DNA of 60,997 nucleotides from a virus. The first letter of the stretch is position 1. Each line of letters starts with the position of its first letter. Positions 48,318-55,376 of the stretch are shown here, piece by piece. Where the stretch lies: IMG/VR virus record IMGVR_UViG_3300048591_000195, positions 1-60,997 of that record; one strand, written 5' to 3'. Under the pieces are notes generated by a model. It had not been told where the DNA came from. It saw nothing but the letters and a program-made list of their open reading frames with translations, and made no database searches. Made by a program: the position numbers and the translations under genes.

Positions 48318-48854
48318 TTACGCGACTTTCATTAACTGAAATCCAGGGAACAAAGGCATCTGGCCCTGTTCGTCCATCTTGCCGGATAGGTAGCTGTATG
48401 CCTCTTCAACCAAATCCTCAAATACGGCCTGTAACTTGTCAGCGTTAGCGTACTTTACACTATCGTCTGATTGTGGGTACAAAGTGCATTGAGGTGTTTT
48501 TATCTGGATGATCTTTCCGGTTGACTTTACCAGCTTGAATAGCGTCATGGTTATCCGGCACTGCTGCAATAGGTAATCGCCATCTACTTTTACCTCGCTT
48601 ATGCCCCATTGGTTTATGTCCTTTGAATCGACTGCGATTTCACATAGTTCTAAGGCGTGTTTCCTTAGTTTCTTCATGCAATCTACAAAATCCTTGTGTG
48701 GCCGGTTCGGGGATTTGACCTTGTAAGAATGAGGTTTGGCTGGGGCATCTTCCGATTCCTCGCTGTCGTTCGATGTTACTACATCAAAGTGAATTTCAAC
48801 TGAATCCAATTCAGGTGAAATCTTGATTTTACGGGGTTGTTTTTCCTGTGTCAT
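48318..48854 (-). CDS. hypothetical protein with possible clamp-binding tail (178 aa)
   Basis: Acidic N-terminus (DVVTSNDSEESEDAPAKPHS), a helical middle (VDCMKKLRKHALELCEIAVD) and the C-terminal tail DEQGQMPLFPGFQLMKVA. QMPLF fits the Q-x-x-L-F sliding-clamp-binding motif, so the protein may attach to the host beta clamp. Last gene before the early terminators; ATGA overlap with the acyl carrier protein gene. Confidence 0.65.
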   Translation of the reverse strand: MTQEKQPRKIKISPELDSVEIHFDVVTSNDSEESEDAPAKPHSYKVKSPNRPHKDFVDCMKKLRKHALELCEIAVDSKDINQWGISEVKVDGDYLLQQCRITMTLFKLVKSTGKIIQIKTPQCTLYPQSDDSVKYANADKLQAVFEDLVEEAYSYLSGKMDEQGQMPLFPGFQLMKVA

Positions 48855-49090
48855 ATTGGCTCTTTTACGTGATCTTGCAAGTACTCAATTAGCTGGCGGG
48901 GTGTAACAAGTTCGACCGCCTTGTCATCTGGAATCATAATATCAAACTCTTTTTCACAGGTCATTATCAGTTCCACCTGATCGAGTGAGTCTATACCCAA
49001 ATTGTTGAAAGGCTGATCGAGGTCGTAATCTTCAATCTTATTGAATCCCATTTGCTCAAGTTGTTCGTTGATTTTTGATTTATAGTCCAT
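48851..49090 (-). CDS. acpP: acyl carrier protein
   Basis: 79 aa, the full length of an ACP. The phosphopantetheine site GIDSLDQVELIM holds Ser35, followed by CEKEFDIMIPDDKAVELVTP, the normal helix III-IV region. Helix I is MDYKSKINEQLEQMG. Host enzymes would load it with 4'-phosphopantetheine to carry acyl chains. An ACP gene in a phage, next to resolvase and exonuclease genes, is uncommon. No fatty-acid or polyketide enzyme is nearby, but a hexapeptide acyltransferase is encoded in the sugar block. Confidence 0.9.
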   Translation of the reverse strand: MDYKSKINEQLEQMGFNKIEDYDLDQPFNNLGIDSLDQVELIMTCEKEFDIMIPDDKAVELVTPRQLIEYLQDHVKEPI

Positions 49091-49092
49091 TG

Positions 49093-49608
49093 TTATAAGT
49101 TTAAATCTTGGATTGCATAGTGATACAAATGTAAGGCATCCGCTTCATCATCAGATTCAATATTTGCCTTGTACTTTCTTGCTGCCTCAATCATTTTTGC
49201 CTTATTAGCGTTCCCGTTTCCGGTTGCAAATTTCTTTATTTCCTTTGCTGAATATGCCTTGTACTCAATCTGGTTTTCTTCACAGAATAGTTTGAGTACC
49301 CCTATCAATTCAGCCGCTACAATTATAGCGTTTTTATGGAAACCAGATACACGCTCAAAGACAATCATTCTTATTCCTTCAATAGCGCATATCTCTTTTA
49401 GTTTTCCCTTAAACCTGATTACCCGCATACCCGCACTTTCATCACGCTTTGGGGTAAAATTCCATACCCCGCTGGCAGTATCACAACAGAATCCGGTATG
49501 AGTGGCAACGTCAAGGGCAAGTAATCGGGTTGATCTTTTGCCTTCAAATGGATTTGCTATTGTATCAGCGTTTTGAAACAATTCTCCTAAAGTTATTTTT
49601 TTAGACAT
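49093..49608 (-). CDS. RuvC-like Holliday junction resolvase
   Basis: 171 aa. RNase H-fold resolvase motifs: LLALDVATHTGF (Asp33), VFERVSGF (Glu85) and SDDEADALHLYHY (Asp153-157), with SAKEIKKFATGNGNANKAKM (about 120-139) as the conserved basic loop. Resolves branched DNA before packaging. It overlaps the exonuclease gene by eight bases. Confidence 0.85.
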   Translation of the reverse strand: MSKKITLGELFQNADTIANPFEGKRSTRLLALDVATHTGFCCDTASGVWNFTPKRDESAGMRVIRFKGKLKEICAIEGIRMIVFERVSGFHKNAIIVAAELIGVLKLFCEENQIEYKAYSAKEIKKFATGNGNANKAKMIEAARKYKANIESDDEADALHLYHYAIQDLNL

Positions 49609-50368
49609 AAATCACCTGTTCTTCCTTTATCAAATCGTATCCCCGTAATTTCGCGTAAACGTTAGCCAAAGTTATAACATCAGCAGCGCAATAACTACCG
49701 ATTTTCTTTAGAACAGATTCCTCTTTGTCGAAAGGTAAATCCTCATTTGGAAGGTCAAACATCGAGTAATACAACTCACCTACCTTTGAGCCGCCAAGTA
49801 CTTCTTTCGGATTCGGTAAGCCTAAAAGATTAGACAATAATTCAAGCGAAATGTTATGCTTCCATTGCATGTGGCTCCAAATCTTCATAGTATCCAATAG
49901 CTGATCCTGAACGTCCCAAACTTTCTTGCCAACTATAGACAACATAGGAGGAACCGGAAGTCCGTTTAAAATGTACCTCCTGTAAAGAAACGGATAGTCA
50001 AATTCTATTCCATTGTGAGCTGCCAGCATGGAGGATTTTGAAAGGGAATCAGATAAGGTTTTCAGCAACTCCATTTCATCCTTTCCGCAAATTGTTTTCA
50101 GATAAAATTTATCTCCTTGTAACCTACCCAAACACACACAAACAACCTTACCAAATTCAGCGTAAAGACCGGCTTTTTCTTTGTAAATCTTTCCAGCCTC
50201 TAAAATATATTCCAGGTTATTTGCATCGAAATCAGTTTGTTCTTTGCACCTGCTTTCTATTTCGTGGTTAAACTTCTTGCAGAATAATTCATTCAATCCG
50301 GATGAAACCTGATCTAATGACCTTTTACCGGAGACTGTTTCAATATCAATAAATGTGATGTTTTGCAT
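49601..50368 (-). CDS. 3'-5' exonuclease of the DnaQ superfamily (polymerase-B exonuclease-like)
   Basis: 255 aa. ExoI FIDIET (Asp8, Glu10), ExoII AAHNGIEFDYPF (Asp124), ExoIII YCAADVITLANVY (Tyr226, Asp230): a DEDDy set. Length and layout fit the group named after the predicted B-type polymerase exonuclease. No polymerase gene is present in the window. Works in phage DNA replication or repair. Confidence 0.85.
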   Translation of the reverse strand: MQNITFIDIETVSGKRSLDQVSSGLNELFCKKFNHEIESRCKEQTDFDANNLEYILEAGKIYKEKAGLYAEFGKVVCVCLGRLQGDKFYLKTICGKDEMELLKTLSDSLSKSSMLAAHNGIEFDYPFLYRRYILNGLPVPPMLSIVGKKVWDVQDQLLDTMKIWSHMQWKHNISLELLSNLLGLPNPKEVLGGSKVGELYYSMFDLPNEDLPFDKEESVLKKIGSYCAADVITLANVYAKLRGYDLIKEEQVIYV

Positions 50369-50371
50369 GGG

Positions 50372-50647
50372 CTACGGGTTTTCGATTGGACTTACTTCAA
50401 AAACATGAAATACCAAACCATTACTAAGTTGAAAAGTATCAATATAAAGGTAATCAATAGGCCAAAATGGATTACCTGTACCAATAATAGCTAAAGTTAT
50501 TTTATCTTTTGCATTATCGGTGTCAACAAGAGCCCACAACACAGGTGTACCGTTTTGAACCTGAACGCTAAGTATTTCAGCAAACTTATAGCTCTCAATC
50601 TGAATTTTATCAGATATTTCTAAGGTGTATTTATGTATTGTCCTCAT
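50372..50647 (-). CDS. hypothetical protein (91 aa)
   Basis: Beta-rich: KYTLEISDKIQIESYKFAEI, then VQNGTPVLWALVDTD and LVFHVFEVSPIENP. Function unknown. ATGA overlap with the upstream gene. Confidence 0.65.
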   Translation of the reverse strand: MRTIHKYTLEISDKIQIESYKFAEILSVQVQNGTPVLWALVDTDNAKDKITLAIIGTGNPFWPIDYLYIDTFQLSNGLVFHVFEVSPIENP

Positions 50648-51762
50648 AATTTTTCAGCGTTATCCCTAATATACTTTTCTGTTTTCTCAAGCAACACAAT
50701 AGCATTGAGAAGGATTTTTGCTGCATCTTCATCTTTCAGACTACACATTGAAAAAATGTTTTTCTTATCATTGATTTCATCTGCAATCAGAATTAGCTTA
50801 TCCTTGTCAGGTGCACGTTTCGATTTTCTTTCAGCAGCTTGCTTTGCCTTGCGTTCACGTTCTAAAATTTCATCGCGTTCGCGGGCTTCTTTCTCCAATC
50901 GAATACGTTCATCACGCTCTTTCTGTAATTTGGATTCCAGTGCTTCTTTCTTTTTTTGTTCAGCCTGATTAAACTTGTTTACCATCTTAGATAAATCCGC
51001 AAACAATGATTCAAACTCTTCCGAATCCATCTTCTGAATTTTCGACTTTAGTAAACCATATTGAATACCTTCATGGTTGTAAGAGGTCGAAGTTTCATTG
51101 TATTTAAAATCAATTGAAGTAAGTCGATTCACACGAGTTTGCAGCACCTTTAATTTTTCGTTCTCTCTCCTGATTCGTTCCTGCTCTTTTCGTTCTTTTT
51201 CCTCGCGCTCAATTCGTTCCTGTTCAATCCGCTTTGCCTCCGCTATCTTTTGCTCATGCGCTAATTTCTGGCCGGATAACAGAAAATTAAAAGCATCCTC
51301 ATTCATGTCTGCCAACGGCATAGAATGAACATTGTCACCCATAAAAGGAAATAGTAATTCTAACCTTTCAGATTGAAGTTTTAACTTCCTTTCCTGTTCC
51401 CTTAGTTTTACAAAATCCTCCTGCTCCTGCAAATGCTTCTCAATAGGTTCGATCATTCCGGTTAATGTCCTTTTGATTGAATCCAAAAGCTGACCTTTCT
51501 TTAATACATCGGCTTTCAATTCCTTGTGCTTTTTGTCAACCGATACCCTAATATTTTTCAGGGCTAATCGTGCCTCCCGCGCTGACCTCATTAAGTCAAC
51601 TTGGCTTTCGTCTGTAACCACTAATTCACCGGCCTTTTCTTTCCATTCGTTTGCCTGTTCTTCAAAAGGCAGAAAATGGTTCTTTAAGGAAATGGCGGTT
51701 TCCGCTTCTGCATGGGCTTCGTCAATCTGAATGACGATAGCCGATTGTTTTGTGTCTGTCAT
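50644..51762 (-). CDS. coiled-coil phage protein (372 aa)
   Basis: A small helical N-domain (EANWKEKAGELVV region; SAREARLALKNIRVSVDKKH, about 59-78), then long charged coiled coils with many E/R/K residues (about 165-215 and 275-325), and a helical end. The N-terminal part resembles phage proteins found beside recombination genes. It is often labelled TolA-like only because of the coiled coil. Leader motif ten bases upstream. Function unknown. Confidence 0.65.
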   Translation of the reverse strand: MTDTKQSAIVIQIDEAHAEAETAISLKNHFLPFEEQANEWKEKAGELVVTDESQVDLMRSAREARLALKNIRVSVDKKHKELKADVLKKGQLLDSIKRTLTGMIEPIEKHLQEQEDFVKLREQERKLKLQSERLELLFPFMGDNVHSMPLADMNEDAFNFLLSGQKLAHEQKIAEAKRIEQERIEREEKERKEQERIRRENEKLKVLQTRVNRLTSIDFKYNETSTSYNHEGIQYGLLKSKIQKMDSEEFESLFADLSKMVNKFNQAEQKKKEALESKLQKERDERIRLEKEARERDEILERERKAKQAAERKSKRAPDKDKLILIADEINDKKNIFSMCSLKDEDAAKILLNAIVLLEKTEKYIRDNAEKL

Positions 51763-51772
51763 TGGTGTGATG

Positions 51773-51780
51773 GTTAGTTG
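51773..51780 (-). promoter_or_regulatory. leader motif CAACTAAC, 10 bases upstream of ATG 51762
   Basis: Minus strand: TTATCAACTAACCATCACAC. It includes the TAA of the methyltransferase gene. Confidence 0.5.
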
Positions 51781-52772
51781 ATAAGTGATAATTGATTATT
51801 GGTTTTAAATCGAGATTTAACTGACTCAAGATTTAATTTCGCTTGCTTAAAATAACTTTCTTTTAGTTCAACTCCTATAGCTTTCCGTCCCAATGAAACG
51901 GGGCTATAAACCTCACTTCCAACTCCCATAAATGGAGTTAATACAACTTCATCAGGATTGGTGTATAAATACACTAATCTATCAATAACATCTAACTGCA
52001 ATGGATGAACATGCTTTTCATCGTCATCCTCCTTGCTTTCCTTAAAAGGCAAAACATTATTTCCCCTTATATCATCCCACACACTTGAAGCATAACGCTG
52101 CCATGTAATATGAGATAACTTATTTACCGATGGATCACCTTCAAAATTTATCCACTTCTTTTTAAATAGTTCGTATTTACCATATTGTTCTTCATGCATA
52201 GGCAAAAATGGTGATGAGCCAAAATAATCAAAATCAGTCAATCCATTTTTATGAGTAACAGGCACTTTATTTTCACCGCCTTTTCTGAATATTAAAACAT
52301 AATCAGGAATAGCCGTAAAACATCTTGTTGAATCTTCAACAATGTTTTTATGTGTTAATGACTGCACCATTGTTCTCATTCTAACCTCCAAAGGTTCCTT
52401 CCATATTGTTATTCTATTGTTATAAGTAAATCCATATTTTAAATGCAACTTAATAACCTCATGAGGAAAATCCCAAAGATTATGCTTAGTTGTTTGGACA
52501 ATAATATCCTGACAATGTACTGCACATATACGACCAGGTTTTAAAACCCTTGAAACTTCATTTACTAAAAACTCATATTGAATTAAAAAATCTTCAAAAC
52601 TTTCATTATTACTCATATCTCTTTTATCCGAAGAGTAAATATAAAGCCCAGCAAAAGGAGGCGAGTAAACACATAAATCAATTGAATCATCAGGCAATTG
52701 AGGTATTACATCCATGCAATCACCGTTATAAATACTGTATTTATCCGTGTTGATCTGTTCTTTTACTTTCAT
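51774..52772 (-). CDS. N6-adenine/N4-cytosine DNA methyltransferase (beta order)
   Basis: 332 aa. Catalytic SPPF (37-40) comes first and the SAM-binding motif TPFMGVGSE (279-287) with GVEL (300-303) comes last: the order of the beta class. SPPF is more frequent in N4-cytosine enzymes, but N6-adenine cannot be excluded. It overlaps the helicase gene by four bases, a pairing seen in phages and in some restriction-like systems. Probably protects phage DNA. Confidence 0.85.
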   Translation of the reverse strand: MKVKEQINTDKYSIYNGDCMDVIPQLPDDSIDLCVYSPPFAGLYIYSSDKRDMSNNESFEDFLIQYEFLVNEVSRVLKPGRICAVHCQDIIVQTTKHNLWDFPHEVIKLHLKYGFTYNNRITIWKEPLEVRMRTMVQSLTHKNIVEDSTRCFTAIPDYVLIFRKGGENKVPVTHKNGLTDFDYFGSSPFLPMHEEQYGKYELFKKKWINFEGDPSVNKLSHITWQRYASSVWDDIRGNNVLPFKESKEDDDEKHVHPLQLDVIDRLVYLYTNPDEVVLTPFMGVGSEVYSPVSLGRKAIGVELKESYFKQAKLNLESVKSRFKTNNQLSLIN

Positions 52773-54127
52773 AAAAATGATGGTTTTATTATTTGTTTAT
52801 CAAATGGCTTTACGCTTAGATCAATTTGCTTATTAACCGCCTTATTTATTGTTTCTGAAAAATCTTTAGCTTTATTTTTTTTATATAAAAGAGTTTCAAT
52901 AACTCGCTTTTGTCCATCAGAAATAACTAAATCTACCGTAACTGGTTTAGTCTGACCAAATCTCCAAAATCTTCTAATAGCCTGATAGTATTGTTCATAA
53001 CTCCATGTTGGAAAATAAATGGTGTGATTACAATGCTGCCAGTTTAATCCGAATGAAGTTATTTTGGGCTTTGTTATCAATTTTTTAATTTGACCATTAA
53101 CAAACCCTAAAAGTATTTCTTCCTTCTTTTCTAATTGCATCGAGCCTTTTATTTGGCAGGCATCTTTATCAATTTCATCTAATAAATCTCCTTCATCATT
53201 AAAATTACACCAATAAACACAAACATCAGAGGATAATTCAAAAGCCTTTTCACATCTTTCTTTTACTGTTCCCTGTTGTTCCTGCCTAACCTCTGACATT
53301 GTTTTTGCCACAGTATTAAACATCATGACCTGACCGTCAATAATCCAGTTATTCACATTGTAAACGCGGTGTATATTCTCAATTAATTCAGGTAACAAAT
53401 GCCTTTCATCACTAAAACCTAAATCAGATGGTTTCTTCATGTGTATGCTCCATGTAGTAAGCCAAGAAAAAAAATACTCTTTAGCGTGTGGCTTTAAATA
53501 CCATTTACTTCCAATATCTTGAGGTCGTATGTTATTTTCATTGTTTCTAAAAAATTTTTGAAGCATGTCCATATAAGGTAAACTCCCTAATGCTTCAGAA
53601 CTTGTGCCAAATTCTATATAATCATTCGGAGCTGGTGTAGCTGTAAATAAATACCGATACTTTACTTTTTTAAGAAATGCCGTAACCTTGTTTTTAATTG
53701 CGCCTTCAAAGTTCTTGAGTATTGAGCTTTCATCAAGAATAACACACTCAAAATCCTGCCAGTTAAATTTATCTAAACGCTCATAATTACAAACCACTAT
53801 TTTAGTTTTGTAGCTTCCATCCTTTGAGTATTCAATATCATCTATCTGAAACTTTTCAGCCTCTTTAATAAATTGGAAGGCAACCGCAAGAGGGGTAATA
53901 ATTAAAACAGGCTTATTTGTTTCCTGAATGTAGTTTTTGGCTATTGTCAATTCAATAATTGTCTTGCCTAAACCAGTATCAAGAAACACAGCGCAACGAC
54001 CTTTTTTTATTGCGTATTCAGTTACATACTTTTGGTAATCAAACATTGAATCAGGCAACCAGTTAGGTTTTATGCCATAATCATTTGATGTATGCCTTTT
54101 ACTTTCAATAAACTGATCGTATGTCAT
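52769..54127 (-). CDS. SNF2-like superfamily 2 helicase/translocase
   Basis: 452 aa. Walker A DTGLGKT (50-56), motif II DESS (132-135), motif III TATPAPND (162-169) and, near the end, SYEQYYQAIRRFWRFGQ as motif VI. Such enzymes move along double-stranded DNA. The gene forms a pair with the following methyltransferase. A leader motif and a perfect -7-like TAGATTTG (54160-54153) lie upstream. Confidence 0.88.
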   Translation of the reverse strand: MTYDQFIESKRHTSNDYGIKPNWLPDSMFDYQKYVTEYAIKKGRCAVFLDTGLGKTIIELTIAKNYIQETNKPVLIITPLAVAFQFIKEAEKFQIDDIEYSKDGSYKTKIVVCNYERLDKFNWQDFECVILDESSILKNFEGAIKNKVTAFLKKVKYRYLFTATPAPNDYIEFGTSSEALGSLPYMDMLQKFFRNNENNIRPQDIGSKWYLKPHAKEYFFSWLTTWSIHMKKPSDLGFSDERHLLPELIENIHRVYNVNNWIIDGQVMMFNTVAKTMSEVRQEQQGTVKERCEKAFELSSDVCVYWCNFNDEGDLLDEIDKDACQIKGSMQLEKKEEILLGFVNGQIKKLITKPKITSFGLNWQHCNHTIYFPTWSYEQYYQAIRRFWRFGQTKPVTVDLVISDGQKRVIETLLYKKNKAKDFSETINKAVNKQIDLSVKPFDKQIIKPSFL

Positions 54128-54138
54128 TGATTGTTGAT

Positions 54139-54146
54139 GTTAGTTG
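54139..54146 (-). promoter_or_regulatory. leader motif CAACTAAC, 11 bases upstream of ATG 54127
   Basis: Minus strand: TAGATTTG, six bases, then CAACTAACATCAACAATC and ATG. The spacing between -7 box and motif is the same as at 44291, which would put the motif at the 5' end of the RNA. Confidence 0.5.
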
Positions 54147-54157
54147 ATGAAACAAAT

Positions 54158-54697
54158 CTAAATATTATTCTGAAATTTTTGGTATAACTCAAAATCATTT
54201 TTTTCGATAAAATCCAAACATTCTTCAATATTAGCCAGTTCCTTCCATTTCTGGCCTTTCGGGTTCTCAATCGCTGAATTGCAACCGTAACATGAAGGGA
54301 AAAAGTTACCTAATGCCCATATAAGCTCCGTATGGCCTATCTGCTTGCACCTGGCCTGCGGTATGATGTGAGCAAAGCAAACGGCAAGATCACCGCACCC
54401 AGCGCATTTAAGGCTATCACAGACTTGCCTTTTTTGATCGTATGCCTTTTGGCGATAGGCGTTTATTTGGGTTTGGTTTACGCGCTCCCCGTCCGAACAA
54501 ATCCACGTATTTGAATCCCCTACTTTCTTGATTTTAACAGGCTGATTTTTATCTTTTACCTGTCTGGCTTTTGCTATGGCCTTTTGAGAATCTTTCATTG
54601 CTTGTTGTTCTGCCTTTCTCATAGCCCTCCCACAGGATGCACAATATCCGGTGCGTTCGGGGATATTATCGCAATCAGGAGTGAGGCATGTATTCAT
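54158..54697 (-). CDS. HNH/NinG-like zinc protein
   Basis: 179 aa. N-terminal zinc knuckle (CLTPDCDN; YCASCGRAM). C-terminal part CAGCGDLAVCFAHIIPQARC and GNFFPSCYGCNSAIENPKG gives the His and CxxC pattern of an HNH-type nuclease. NinG proteins of recombination regions have a similar layout. It follows NinB directly (four-base overlap), as NinB and NinG do in lambda-like phages. Confidence 0.65.
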   Translation of the reverse strand: MNTCLTPDCDNIPERTGYCASCGRAMRKAEQQAMKDSQKAIAKARQVKDKNQPVKIKKVGDSNTWICSDGERVNQTQINAYRQKAYDQKRQVCDSLKCAGCGDLAVCFAHIIPQARCKQIGHTELIWALGNFFPSCYGCNSAIENPKGQKWKELANIEECLDFIEKNDFELYQKFQNNI

Positions 54698-55143
54698 ACT
54701 GATTGAAACATTTTATCGTACATTTCTTTTACTTCTTGAGACCATGCGTTATAGGCTCTATCTTCCGGCTCTGGAATGTAATGCACTTCGAGAATTGTTT
54801 TTGCAAACTCCTTCACTTTCTTGAGGTAAATTGCAAATTCATTAGTATCTAAATTCTTTGTGCTTTGTCCGATTATTTCTCCTTGAACCTCTTTTGAAAG
54901 ATATTTTTTCTTGAAAAACTCGTGCAAATCATCTGCTGTATCGCCTGTATGATTTGCAATCGCCTGTAAGACTATCCACATATAAGAATTGGCAGAAACG
55001 CTTCTTACCGGCCTATTCTTCTTAATCGTTACCAAGTATTCAATCTGCTTTCCTTTGTCCTTGTCCTTCAGATAGGCAAAGTATGAGCGCATGATGTTGT
55101 TGCTCTTTGGGTCGTTCGTTCTGTATAGAATTGTTTTGCTCAT
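54694..55143 (-). CDS. NinB-like recombination protein
   Basis: 149 aa. VTIKKNRPVRSVSANSYMWI (about 38-57), then GDTADDLHEFFKKKYL and a helical end fit the NinB/Orf family, which binds single-stranded DNA and helps load recombination proteins. Neighbours (HNH/NinG-like, helicase, ERF further on) agree. Confidence 0.7.
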   Translation of the reverse strand: MSKTILYRTNDPKSNNIMRSYFAYLKDKDKGKQIEYLVTIKKNRPVRSVSANSYMWIVLQAIANHTGDTADDLHEFFKKKYLSKEVQGEIIGQSTKNLDTNEFAIYLKKVKEFAKTILEVHYIPEPEDRAYNAWSQEVKEMYDKMFQSV

Positions 55144-55373
55144 TGCAAGAATGTTTTAAACGGTTTATTCCTACGTCTGAAAAGTATGCCCTTGTCGATT
55201 GCCAGTTTGATCTTCTCTGACTCCCAAAATTGATCGTGTTCAATAACCATCAAATGCCAATCGCCTATCTTGTTGTAATACAAATACGCCTTTTCATTGC
55301 GTTCAATGAAAGTACAAAGGTCTTCCCATTGAACCGGAACTAAATCTTTTATTTGATCTTCTGTGAACTTCAT
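55140..55373 (-). CDS. hypothetical protein (77 aa)
   Basis: MKFTEDQIKDLVPVQWEDLC, then YYNKIGDWHLMVIEHDQFWE. Four-base overlap with the NinB gene. Not recognised. Confidence 0.65.
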   Translation of the reverse strand: MKFTEDQIKDLVPVQWEDLCTFIERNEKAYLYYNKIGDWHLMVIEHDQFWESEKIKLAIDKGILFRRRNKPFKTFLQ

Positions 55374-55376
55374 ATC

